In this document: positions 9,699-19,020 of the stretch, one piece after another
How the letters are laid out: every line of letters starts with the position of its first letter
Numbering within the stretch: position 1 is the first letter of the stretch
DNA from: Chromera velia
Lineage: Eukaryota; Sar; Chromeraceae
Direction: 5' to 3'
Length of the DNA: 20,000 nucleotides
Assembly (NCBI GenBank): GCA_018398765.1
Contig: JAHBMJ010005798.1
Location: 1 to 20,000, forward strand
Notes under the pieces: model-generated
Told to the model about the DNA's origin: nothing
Database searches by the model: none
The model's input: the letters and a program-made list of their open reading frames with translations, nothing else
Program-made: the position numbers and the translations under genes

Positions 9699-9854
9699 GC
9701 TGAGTGTAAACGCTGTGCCACTCGTTCCGAGTCCCACATCAATCCAGCAGAGACTCGCTGAGATTCTCCAATTAAGACATTTCCCGGCTGACAGACGTTT
9801 CTGTTTTCCTGGAGTAGACGATTGCTTCGTGGTCTTCGTGGGAGCTGTCTCCAG

Positions 9855-12800
9855 ATGAATCCCTCTGCTACTTCAACCTTTCCCCCAGACACAGACACAA
9901 TGACGAAGTCCGTCTCCGTCTCCTGGGAGTCCCTCAAGTCAGAGGGGACAGAGAAGTTCAAACAGGGTGCGTTTGAGGAGGCACTTGCTCTATACGAACA
10001 GTCCGAGGCTTTAAGAGTCTCTGAGAAGCGAGTATCTCGAGTCGACGCAGCCAAGCTTGCCAGCAACCGCTCTACGTGCCTGTTCAAGCTCGAACGGTAC
10101 GAGGAGGCGGCAGCAGCTGCAGCAGAGGCGTCCGTCCTCTTTCCGGAGTGGGACAAGCCACTGTACAGACAGGCACAGTGTCACGAGATCCTGGGGGACT
10201 TCGAGACGGCACTCAAAAAGGCAGAGGCCTGCCGTGCCGTCACCACAAGCCAGGACTCTATTATAAAACCTGATGGAGAGGCGGCAGAGCTGCACGCTCG
10301 CGTCCTTGCGAAGCTCTACGACAAGAGCGTCTCTGAGGGCCTCGCGAAGGACCAAGGTCTGGTTGCTGTTCGGTTGGAGGGCTCGACCCTCTGTGCGTCC
10401 AGGGACGTGGCGCCTGGTGAAGTTTTGTTCGTGGAGAAGGCAGAGATTTTCTTCCCTGATCCACAGAAAGAGGAGACGGCAAAAGGGGGTGAAGAGGGGG
10501 AAGAAGAGAACGAGAATGGCAAAGCGTCCGTTTCAAAACAGAAATTCGAGTGGACGAAGGAGACGGCAAAGGCGGTTCTTCCGCCTCCAGAAGACTTTGC
10601 TGAGATTCAGCGTGCCTGTTCTGCTTTCGGTTCAATTTCCTTCGAGACGGCCTCTGGGTTTCCCGTCTCGTTCGAACCCGAGACGCTCGAACATGCTGTC
10701 CGACTTGCACGTGCTCAGAAGGATGTGTTCGATCCTGCTGATTTCTTCACGACTGACCAGGCCGATGCGTTCCCTCTGCCTGAACAGGTCGAAAGGACGC
10801 TGGTGAAGGCGTCTGCTCGTTTTGGTGTTCCCTCTGACAGATTGCTTCTTGCTTTCAAAGCTGTCCACGTGTTTGAAGTGGCCTCCGCCCTGTTCCCCCT
10901 CTCCAGAAGGGCCCAACACTCCTGTGGACCCAACGCCGTCATGAGTCCTCCTAGGGCTGTGGGAGAGGGGGGGCAGATGGCTCGTGTTGCAAGGGCAGTC
11001 GAGAGGATCAAGGCGGGGGAGGCGGTCACGTTGAACCTCTTCCTGCCCCCCTCAGACGATCTTCGTGACTTCCTCCACAGACGAAACTTCCTGGCAGCCT
11101 CTCGATTTATCGCCAAGTGCGGGTGGGTGGGTATGTCTGGAGTGGGGGAGGGAAGCAGAGGGTGGGGAGACCTGCTTGCGGACTGACACTCGTTTATTTA
11201 CTTTCACACTACTGCGTTAGATGCTGTCCCTTTCTTTTCTTGGCGTCTCTACTGCCCCTCAAGATTCTTTATGTCGGCCTACTGACTCTGCTGAAATAGT
11301 TCTTTCTTCTTTCGTCTATCTCTTGGCCCAGGTGGCTCGGACGGTTTCTTTCTTTCTTTTTGCCTTATTTTCTTTTCACATGGGGCCTCCTTCTGTCTGT
11401 CTGTCTGTCTTATGGCGCTTAGCTCTCACCTAAGTTTCGGTCCCCCTGTCTGTCTGTCTGTCTGCAGATGTAGAAGGTGCAGGGGACCCGACCCGTTCGG
11501 GGCGATGAGGTGTCCGAAGTGCAAAGAGGCTGAGTCTGTGCCTGGTCTACCGGTTGGGGACTCGGAGGGCTCCCTTGAGAAGGGGGGTAAAGCACAGGAA
11601 GGGGGGGGAAGAAGGTGGGTGTGCGCTGAGAGGCTCAGATGCGGGCACGTGATGACAGAGGAGCAAATGGAGGCTGCGGAGGGACAGGAACGAGACGTGG
11701 TGGTGAGCTTTGGGGGACAGGGAAGAAGGGCAAAAAACCTGAAGTGCTCCATATGTTGATTCACTTATCTGGATTCAGTGTGTGAAATAACTCGATAATC
11801 CTGTTCTGCGAGTTTAGCTCAGGCACTCTTTTGTCCCAGCTCACCTTACTTCTCCCCCCTGTTTTCTCATATCCTCCTTTCTCTCCTTTTGCGCGACTTT
11901 CTTTCTCTTTGCCAATAAAGAATTTTGCTGTCTGTTCTTTTGCCGAGCCTGAACCTGTCTCTGACTACGAAGTTTCTTGCCGAAAAGGTTGTTTTTTGTC
12001 CCTTTCCGATTTTTCGAACAAGGAAAGCAAGAAAGCCGGGCAGACAGACACCCAGACAGACTGCATGAGTCGAGGTGTCGACCATCCGGAGTCTTCCTTG
12101 GTTTTCTCTTTTCTTTTTTGGTTCTTAGTTACTTACTTTCGTTCTTACTTTCTGCCTTTCCCTGTTCCTTTCTAAATAGCTTTTGATGTCTTCCCATAAG
12201 AGACCTCCAGGGGAACGTTCATCCATCCACATCACTCATTGACTGACTGAATGGAGGAAGGGCACTCCTCCTTCAGACTCCCACTTCGTGTGCGTGGTTT
12301 GTCATCGTACCTTCTACCTCGCTGCTACAGCACCCTGCTGTTCATCACACTAGGTCCCCCCCCTTTGACTTCTTTTGGCCTCCCTCCCTCCTTCTGCTGG
12401 TTGGTTCTTTTTTCTTTCTTTCAACTTTCCTTCCGTCCGTCTCTTTTGCCGAGAGCCCGCAGGTCGAAAACTACGAACGTTTCTTCCGCCTCGTGCACGG
12501 AGGTCTGATCAGGGACGGGGACCCCACCATGGCGATGGGGCTGAAGCAGCTGCTCCTGCAGAGATTGGGGGCCGGGCACTTCCTTCTCCGTGAAGCCTCT
12601 GAGCTGATGGTGCAGTCGAACGCAGCGGCGGGGGCTCACCAGAGGGCAGCGGTGGAGGCAGAGATGGCGGTCGAGGGGTTGGAGCACTGTCTGAGGATTC
12701 GGGGGGGGGCGGAGGGCAGTGAGCGGTGGATGGGCCATCGTCTCGGGTTTGCGTTGCATGAACAGGGGCGTTTTTTGTTGATGGCGTCTGAGGACAGTGC

Positions 12801-13131
12801 GCGGTTTGAGAGTGCACAGAAGGGAGTGAAGACAGAGAAAGTCAAGGTGAACGGTAGTACTGGAGAGGACGCGGGCAAAACTGAAGAGGGAGGGGATGGA
12901 AAAGAAAAAGAGGAGGATAAGGAGAAAAGACTCCGAAAAGAAGGGCCTCGTACTCGAAGTGAGAGGATCACCCAGCTCTCCCGGGCCCGTCGCATCCTTC
13001 AAAGAGCTTTGCTTCTGGTGGAGCGTGCGTTTGGCAGGTGCAGCTGCGAGGCTTCGGAAGTCGCGGTCGACCTTGAGAAAACTGCTAGATGTCTTGCAAA
13101 AGAAGAAAAGGAGAGCATTCGAGTTGCTTAA
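9855..13131 (+). CDS. TPR-SET-TPR protein, SMYD-like lysine methyltransferase homologue without MYND finger
   Basis: Three exons join in frame: 9855-11122, 11468-11702 and 12463-13131 (723 aa; the ATG at 9900 would give 708 aa). Introns are GTGGGT...TCTGCAG and GTGAGC...CCGCAG. Residues about 20-130 form N-terminal TPR helices (EKFKQGAFEEALALYEQ). The SET region starts near 190 (CASRDVAPGEVLFVEKA) and is broken by an acidic Glu/Lys insert. It continues with AQHSCGPNA (353-361) and AGEAVTLNLF (387-396), then a CGCRRC..PFGAMRCPKC zinc-binding post-SET site built across the first splice junction. Exon 3 holds C-terminal helices as in SMYD proteins and a Lys/Glu-rich linker. SMYD enzymes methylate protein lysines using S-adenosylmethionine. 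Oddities: no MYND Cys/His cluster, Gln in place of Asn in NHSC, and Leu where the family has its SET tyrosine (GExxTxxY). Activity is therefore doubtful, and a binding role is possible. Family assignment is firm. Confidence 0.88.
11392..11467 (+). repeat. CTGT repeats at the 3' end of SET-gene intron 1
   Basis: Two (CTGT)n runs lie here, and the second leads directly into the TCTGCAG splice acceptor, so it acts as the pyrimidine-rich tract of the intron. Similar CTGT/CCTG runs sit beside splice sites of the kinase gene. Confidence 0.8.
11703..12462 (+). other. SET-gene intron 2, with AATAAA at 11914
   Basis: A 760-base intron starting with the strong donor GTGAGC and ending CCCGCAG. If it is not spliced, translation runs on for 18 more codons and stops at 11757-11759. 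An AATAAA sits at 11914-11919, about 155 bases after that stop, so an early-terminated transcript is conceivable. Confidence 0.6.
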
Positions 13132-13500
13132 AATGCTTTGAAACAGTAAGTTTTCTTGATTAGATGCTGCAGATAGTGCAAAAAAAGGTAGTAAATCAAA
13201 TAATTTTTGAATTGGAAAGAAATTGAGTTATACCTGCAATATTGCATAAAGATTAATTAACTTAAATTACTTGTCGAGTATACGTTTGTGATTAAAAAAA
13301 TAGAAATGACTACTATAATAGTAAACTTTTGCAGTTTAGGATAAAATATGATTACATTTAGTTTAACATATAGTTTGATTGTAAGTTTTAAATACTGAGT
13401 TTACAGTTTTCTACAATTTTTGTAAAATTTACTAAAGTTGGCTAAACTAAAAACCTAGTTAATTCAGAAAACTGAATTCCGTGAATCACTTAAGGTAGCT
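13132..13500. other. AT-rich sequence after the SET gene
   Basis: Very AT-rich, with no open frame of note. It probably includes the 3' untranslated region of the SET gene followed by non-coding DNA. Confidence 0.5.
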
Positions 13501-13942
13501 AAAATTTATTGCGAGATGCCTGCTGAAAGAGCGTCTGCATTAGTTAAATTTAGTTTGCGACTCGGCATTCCCAGGATGAACGAGTTAATTGAGCAAAATC
13601 AACAAAACCCTTTCTCACTTCTGGGCGCAATCCGCGCGCAAAGCGTGCGCTGCCACTCACTTGTCATGCATTTGAAAAATCGCTGCATACATGCACACAT
13701 ACTCTGATTGCTTTTTTGTCAGCTGCTTTAATTCTTTGGAGCTGCTCGGATCCCTTCAGCGTAGCAGATAAGCAACCAGAGAAGCTTGTATTGAGCCTTC
13801 TCAAAGCAATCACCAAATCTGCTGCGGTGTCACCTGTCGACCAATTGAGGGAAAGCATTCTGTTGCTTAGAGAGATCATTAGCCGTCTCCGTTCTTTGAC
13901 CCTTTTATTCGTCTTCACACGAATCTTCTTCTTCGAGTTCAA
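13501..13942. other. Region before the putative signal-peptide exon
   Basis: A 63-codon ATG frame (13516-13707) and a plus-strand frame without ATG (13716-13946, with helix-like sequence EKLVLSLLKAITKS) are present. Either might be an exon, but I cannot link them to a protein. The left arm of the large palindrome starts here at 13836. Confidence 0.3.
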
Positions 13943-14215
13943 ATGATCTTCTTTCGGTTTCCTCTTATTGCTCTACTGACGTTGCATCCTCATGCAGTAA
14001 AGGGGCTCCGCAGCACTCAGATGAGAACTGTGAGCGCGCATTACCACGCATCGGGAAATCCTTTTTTGGATCACTCTGCATGGGTCGAGGAGACTTCCCT
14101 TCTTGAAAAGGAACGGGAAGGGGAAAAGAGACGAGACGCTTCGCTTCAGAACATTCCGGACGACTGCAGCTTTGAGGCTGGCGTGAAAGAAGCAGACTGC
14201 TGGAGGGGACTGGAG
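13943..14215 (+). CDS. Possible first exon with signal peptide (kinase gene)
   Basis: The ATG at 13943 opens a frame whose first 20 residues are MIFFRFPLIALLTLHPHAVK, a hydrophobic stretch typical of a secretory signal. A hydrophilic segment rich in charged residues with two Cys follows. At 14216 the sequence turns into GTCTGTCTGTCCGTC, a donor-like start at a codon boundary, so the exon would be 91 codons ending in phase 0. That phase matches the start of the kinase exon at 16170 and the Cys-rich segment at 15831. The link to the kinase is inference. The mirror copy (15271-15545, minus) lies in the right arm of the palindrome. Confidence 0.35.
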
Positions 14216-14593
14216 GTCTGTCTGTCCGTCTACCTGCATGCATGCTCTTCGCGTGCGCAAGCATGTTCTTTTGATTGTATGAAAAAGAGGTCGGCAAAAC
14301 ATGAAATTCCAAGGCGCTCTACGGTTTGGTATTTTTCATTTGTTCCAACAGAAATAAGTCGCCTTAAACAGAGTCGAAACAGAGGCAAGAAAAGAATTTT
14401 CTTTTGAAGAGACAAAGTGAAGCGACTCACTCAGATGTGTCCACGCTTTTACATGTGCGTGTGGGCACATGAAAAATGCCCCTCCCTCCGGTCGTGTGCA
14501 TCTCTGCCTTGTGCCTCCACTTCTTGTCGTCCTTTGCCCTGCCTCTTTGTCTCGTCTCTTCCCTCCCGCCTCCCTTGCTGAGTTTTCCTCTCT

Positions 14594-14594
<1 letters not shown>

Positions 14595-14629
<35 letters not shown>

Positions 14630-14660
14630 GTGTGTGACACTGTGTGTGTGTGTGTGTGTG

Positions 14661-14694
<34 letters not shown>
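14595..14694. repeat. (CT)n followed by (TG)n microsatellite
   Basis: A (CT)n run of about 30 bases ends at 14626 and passes into (TG)n, broken by GACAC and TACA, up to 14694. It forms the inner end of the left palindrome arm and the start of the spacer. Confidence 0.95.
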
Positions 14695-14699
<5 letters not shown>

Positions 14700-14857
14700 C
14701 CGGAAAGAAACTTGGCGAACAGTTTGAATGCCTCTGTGCTCCTGAGAGTGAAGGGTGCCAGAGAACTTTTTTGAAGTCCGTAAAGTCCTGTGGGCTCTGC
14801 ATCCTTTTCGTACAACATGAAAACGAGGCCTGCCCTGAGCAGAACCTCGAAACCGTC

Positions 14858-14892
<35 letters not shown>
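14694..14892 (+). repeat. First copy of a 199-base direct repeat
   Basis: From the last TG through unique sequence into (GA)n, this matches 15802-16000 exactly at an offset of 1108 bases. The copy carries the same Cys-rich frame as 15831-15962 (here 14723-14854). Confidence 0.92.
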
Positions 14893-14894
<2 letters not shown>

Positions 14895-15652
14895 AGAGAG
14901 GAAAACTCAGCAAGGGAGGCGGGAGGGAAGAGACGAGACAAAGAGGCAGGGCAAAGGACGACAAGAAGTGGAGGCACAAGGCAGAGATGCACACGACCGG
15001 AGGGAGGGGCATTTTTCATGTGCCCACACGCACATGTAAAAGCGTGGACACATCTGAGTGAGTCGCTTCACTTTGTCTCTTCAAAAGAAAATTCTTTTCT
15101 TGCCTCTGTTTCGACTCTGTTTAAGGCGACTTATTTCTGTTGGAACAAATGAAAAATACCAAACCGTAGAGCGCCTTGGAATTTCATGTTTTGCCGACCT
15201 CTTTTTCATACAATCAAAAGAACATGCTTGCGCACGCGAAGAGCATGCATGCAGGTAGACGGACAGACAGACCTCCAGTCCCCTCCAGCAGTCTGCTTCT
15301 TTCACGCCAGCCTCAAAGCTGCAGTCGTCCGGAATGTTCTGAAGCGAAGCGTCTCGTCTCTTTTCCCCTTCCCGTTCCTTTTCAAGAAGGGAAGTCTCCT
15401 CGACCCATGCAGAGTGATCCAAAAAAGGATTTCCCGATGCGTGGTAATGCGCGCTCACAGTTCTCATCTGAGTGCTGCGGAGCCCCTTTACTGCATGAGG
15501 ATGCAACGTCAGTAGAGCAATAAGAGGAAACCGAAAGAAGATCATTTGAACTCGAAGAAGAAGATTCGTGTGAAGACGAATAAAAGGGTCAAAGAACGGA
15601 GACGGCTAATGATCTCTCTAAGCAACAGAATGCTTTCCCTCAATTGGTCGAC

Positions 15653-15653
15653 N
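15653..15653. other. Assembly gap or ambiguous base (N)
   Basis: The only N in the window lies exactly between the end of the right palindrome arm (GTCGAC) and a new (TG)n tract. This marks a scaffold join or an unresolved length. Confidence 0.97.
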
Positions 15654-15692
<39 letters not shown>

Positions 15693-15707
15693 TGTGTGTG
15701 TGTGTGT

Positions 15708-15742
<35 letters not shown>

Positions 15743-15765
15743 TGTGTGTGTGTGTGTGTGTGTGT

Positions 15766-15802
<37 letters not shown>
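15654..15802. repeat. (TG)n microsatellite after the gap
   Basis: About 150 bases of TG repeats with occasional A interruptions (TATG, TAAG, TGAG). It precedes the second copy of the direct repeat just as the (TG)n at 14640-14694 precedes the first. Confidence 0.95.
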
Positions 15803-15807
<5 letters not shown>

Positions 15808-15965
15808 CCGGAAAGAAACTTGGCGAACAGTTTGAATGCCTCTGTGCTCCTGAGAGTGAAGGGTGCCAGAGAACTTTTTTGAAGTCCGTAAAGTCCTGTG
15901 GGCTCTGCATCCTTTTCGTACAACATGAAAACGAGGCCTGCCCTGAGCAGAACCTCGAAACCGTC

Positions 15966-16000
<35 letters not shown>
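15802..16000 (+). repeat. Second copy of the 199-base direct repeat
   Basis: Identical to 14694-14892. Its (GA)n then continues, with two CGAG interruptions, to 16026 and into the sequence that leads to the kinase exons. Confidence 0.92.
15831..15962 (+). CDS. Possible Cys-rich exon (kinase gene)
   Basis: After an acceptor-like GCGAACAG, 44 codons read in one frame with six Cys in the pattern CxC, C, CxxC, C (FECLCAPESEGCQ, SVKSCGLC, ENEACPEQN). The frame would end at GTCCAC (15963) at a codon boundary. It could be an extracellular or lumenal module between the signal-peptide exon and the kinase domain; all three would join in phase 0. The acceptor and donor are weaker than those of the kinase core, so this could be chance. 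Confidence 0.25.
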
Positions 16001-16015
<15 letters not shown>

Positions 16016-16026
16016 AGAGAGAGAGA
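15971..16026. repeat. (GA)n microsatellite
   Basis: A GA run of about 55 bases interrupted by CGAGCGAG. It is the longer counterpart of the (GA)n at 14863-14892. Confidence 0.95.
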
Positions 16027-16169
16027 TTCACTTGAGAATCAGTAATGGATCTCAACAAGATCAACAGAGGAGAGCGACGACAGAGGCAGACCCATTTCGC
16101 CCATGCAACCCTGCAGACAGACTCAAAATTTCAATTCATGGTCTCCCTCCATTCATTGCCTGCCTGCAG

Positions 16170-18016
16170 ATGAAGACTTCTTCCAGTCACCACTCCCCTG
16201 TTCTCGGGACCGGGGTGTTCGGTCAGGTGCGGAACATGGATAACTCAACGCACCACCTGATCAGAGAGAGCAGCCAAAACCCGGACAGCAAACTTTCACC
16301 ACGCTGTAAAGCGCTTGCAGAGACAACTGACGTCTTCGCAGTCAAGTGGGCAAAGTCGGACGGGAAGCCGAGAAGCACGAGGGGGATGGTGGCAGGCTCG
16401 GGGGACGTTGTGAAAGAGGCCTGTGCACACAAGAGACTGTCCAGACAGACCTCTGTCGTGCCGTGCTTCTTCAAGGCGTGGGAGTCAGTCGGGAGAGAGA
16501 AAGGAAGGGGAGGAGAGTCAAAGGAATCCTTTTCGATCAATTTGCAGATCTTTCAGCAAGGTGTGCGGGTGTTTGTGCGTATGATTTTCTGGCGGTCAAT
16601 GAACGACTGAATTCTCGAGTAAGTGCATGAGTCCATCATTACGTGTATCGTTGCCCTGCCTGCAGATGCGCAGGAGAGAGCTACATGGTTATGGAAGTTC
16701 TCAGAATGACTCTTGATGAGGTTGGTACGTGGGCTTTTAAACTCAAGTGCTTCTTTCTTAATTCACTCTCTGACTCTGACAAGAGCCTTAGACAGACACA
16801 GGAATTAAGCGCGTCTGTCTGCATCCCTGGTTGCTAGGCAGTCAGCTAGTCATTTTGGGTGAGCCCGTCATTGCTTGTCTGCATTTTAACGCCATTTTGG
16901 TCTTTCCACTTGTCTGTCCGTCTGTCTGTCGGCCTGTTTTCCTGTCTAAATTCTTGTACGTCTGTTTGGGTGCCTCGCTTTCTGTCCTTCTGCGGATTGT
17001 TCACAAGCCAGTGCATAAGTTGAAAAAAGGTTTTTTAGTTGCGAAAGTTTTTATCTTCAAAACGACTGTACCCGGCTTATGCAAGCTCAAACAGGGTCGT
17101 TGAGGTTTGCTTCTTGTTTGTTGTAAATCGAATGAATTCCCTGCAGGCAACAGAGAGGGCCCATCCGAAAAACTTGAAGCTCTCATTCAGCCTCCGTCTG
17201 GCACAGGCCATCGTGGGAGCCATCGAGCAGGTGACACAGGCGGGGTGTCGACATGGGGATCTCCATTTGAGTCAGTCAGGCAGTCGGGAATTCAACGGAA
17301 GTCGTCGAATTAAAATTACGGTTGATTACATCTGTGAATGTTCAGAATGCGGCCGGATCTTTGTCTAAATCGAGAAAAATGTAGTTTCATTTTTGGTCTT
17401 TCAAATCTGTCGGTACATGGTGAGGAAATGTCCGCAGGTGGTTCTTCTGTATTTAAATCTTTTGTTCTTCATTCTCGTGCGCTTTCTTTCACCATTCAAT
17501 AATGTTTTTGCTTCGGTTCTCATGCTTCTTCCTGGCTGCTTCCGTCGCTCTCTCTTGTGCCCGACATGTTCCTCAGATAATTCGCTTCGGTCCTGCTTTC
17601 CTATTTGCTGGCATCGGCCCATCCTCAAAGAGAAATGCCCCCGCCCCGCCCCGCCCTGCTGCTCTTCTCTTGCCTCTGCTAAATGTGTGCATGCAGACAA
17701 CCTGATGTTCGACTTTGAGGGGAGGGTCCGTCTGGTAGATTTTGGATCGACAACGTGCGGTGAAGAGGAAGAGGTGGGGGAATCAGAACATGATGAGTCC
17801 GAGGCAAAGCGGGAGGTGGTGTTCAGGGATCTGAACAGGGCCCTCTGCAGGCATTTTTGGAAGGACGCTTTCGTGTCCCCGGAATCTCAAGAAAGCTTTC
17901 GCTGGCTGAAGGAGATTTGTGAAAAGTCTCCATCGTATGTCTTTGGCACATACGCCAAGCACGCAGAAGAGCCAGCTTTGACATCAGAAGAATTGGAGGC
18001 CATTGGTCTGTCCTGA
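16170..18016 (+). CDS. Atypical protein kinase domain, four exons
   Basis: Exons 16170-16483, 16666-16720, 17147-17270 and 17697-18016 join in frame to give 270 codons. Introns are GTCAGT...CCTGCAG, GTTGGT...CCTGCAG and GTCAGT...ATGCAG. Counting from 16170, kinase motifs fall in order: Gly loop GTGVFGQV (13-20), VFAVKWA with Lys59, helix-C Glu83 (VVKEACAHK), hinge YMVMEVL (111-117), catalytic loop HGDLHLNN (159-166) completed exactly by the third splice, and DFG (VDFGS, 178-182). It should transfer phosphate from ATP. HGDLHxxN recalls the aminoglycoside/choline kinase type of loop, while the N-lobe is like eukaryotic protein kinases. After DFG comes an acidic stretch (CGEEEEVGESEHDESE) and then only about 70 residues. 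No APE motif or full C-lobe is visible. The first codon is an ATG but sits right after CTGCCTGCAG, so upstream exons are likely. Substrate is unknown. Confidence 0.75.
16721..17146 (+). other. Kinase intron 2 with CTGT repeats
   Basis: An intron of 426 bases starting GTTGGT and ending CCTGCAG. It contains TCTGTCCGTCTGTCTGTC runs near 16915, and no coding motif. The third intron (17271-17696) is also 426 bases long by my count and holds a C-rich run near 17640. Confidence 0.6.
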
Positions 18017-18239
18017 TGAATTGGCAACAAAATTTGTTAAGGAAAACAGGCCCGCGTTTTTTGGTTCATAAATGCATGAATGAGCCGTTTTGTACCAACT
18101 TTCAAAGGGCCGATCGTTTTAAACAGCCGGCAAGAGGTGCAGAATTCAATCAGCTTTTTTGAAATACTATGCCTGCGAATTATTGAAGATTTTTGAAGTA
18201 CATAAATTCTGTGAAACGCGCGGCATTGCGCGGCCTTGT
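18017..18239 (+). other. Downstream of the kinase gene
   Basis: Short non-coding stretch directly after the stop codon; probably the 3' untranslated region. No clear AATAAA is present. Confidence 0.4.
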
Positions 18240-18242
18240 GTG

Positions 18243-18280
<38 letters not shown>

Positions 18281-18291
18281 TGTGTGTGTGA

Positions 18292-18326
<35 letters not shown>

Positions 18327-18390
18327 TGTGTGTATGTGTGTGTGTGTGTGTGTGTGCGTGTGTTTATGTGTGTGTGAGAGAGAGAGAGAG
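18240..18390. repeat. (TG)n and (GA)n microsatellite
   Basis: TG repeats with sparse interruptions (GAATG, GAGTG, TATG, GCG) end in a short (GA)n at about 18376-18390. The TG-then-GA order repeats that seen around the palindrome. Confidence 0.95.
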
Positions 18391-18878
18391 ACATTTTATA
18401 ATTGAGGGTGACCCCCCGACCCCCTTCCCCTTTTTCAGACTCTATATTTTTGTTTTTCACCACCCTTACTTAATTTGACAATGTTTATCTTACAAGTTGC
18501 CAAGAATATATGAAGGAATTTGGAGTAAAAGTATATGACTCAGAAAAAATCTACAGGAATATGCATTATTGGGGTAGCTATAGGGGTAGTAGGTTAAGAA
18601 TATAAAGTGACATGTAGGATTATGCAGGAATATGAAGTAGAAATCTGCAGGTCTAGCTGCAGGTAAAAATAATTAGGAAATTAATTAGTAAAAATAAATT
18701 TATATCTAGAATATGTTAGTATCTACAATGATAATATAGAAGTATAGTTTTAAATTCTATAGTTTAAATTAAGCTATGATTTTAAAACAGACATAAACCT
18801 AAATTACATCTAGTATATTATATAAATTTTTAAAATGATATACGACTTATGATGATGGTATCTATGACTAGTGACCAT
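18391..18878. other. AT-rich, no gene seen
   Basis: AT-rich sequence with short internal repeats of AGGAATATG-like words around 18500-18640. No open frame of note. Confidence 0.45.
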
Positions 18879-18879
18879 G

Positions 18880-18934
18880 TTTGATTTGATTTGATTTGAT
18901 TTGATTTGAGGTAAGGCTTAAGCTCAAATCAAAT
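18880..18934. repeat. (TTTGA)x6 with an inverted partner
   Basis: Six copies of TTTGA (18880-18909) are followed, after a 12-base loop, by CTCAAATCAAAT (18923-18934), the reverse complement of the end of the array, so the strand can form a hairpin. Confidence 0.9.
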
Positions 18935-18977
18935 ATCTAGTCAGAGAGGACCTAGTGTTTAAAGACCTATAAAACAC

Positions 18978-18993
18978 GATCAAATATTTGATC
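18978..18993. repeat. 16-bp perfect palindrome GATCAAATATTTGATC
   Basis: Self-complementary and built of the same ATTTGA word as the nearby pentanucleotide array. Confidence 0.9.
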
Positions 18994-19020
18994 AATATGA
19001 CTTTCAACCTCAAATATAAA

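Larger units (their letters stand above)
13836..15652. repeat. Perfect 791-bp-arm palindrome, probably an assembly artefact
   Basis: Bases 13836-14626 are the exact reverse complement of 14862-15652; every stretch I compared matches, including all open frames. The 235-base spacer (14627-14861) holds (TG)n and unique sequence. The inner ends of the arms are (CT)n and (GA)n, and the outer right end stops at an N (15653). See the findings for why a misjoin is likelier than a real inverted duplication. Confidence 0.95.

Noticed and set aside
9217-9703. Hydrophobic Phe/Leu-rich plus-strand frames
   Set aside because: Their membrane-like look comes from pyrimidine-rich DNA, and the frames overlap each other without a splice or start signal.
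10261-11116. Long frames on both strands inside SET exon 1
   Set aside because: Shadows of the SET/TPR coding sequence; only the plus frame gives domain motifs and joins across the introns.
12421-13002. 193-codon minus-strand frame opposite SET exon 3
   Set aside because: Low-complexity Ser/Pro/Leu product, complementary to a GAG/AAG-rich exon that joins in frame to exon 2.
15058-15545. Open frames on both strands in the right palindrome arm
   Set aside because: They are exact mirror copies of frames in the left arm and add no independent gene.
14630-16064. Frames made of Cys-Val, His-Thr or Arg-Glu repeats
   Set aside because: They are translations of (TG)n and (GA)n microsatellites.
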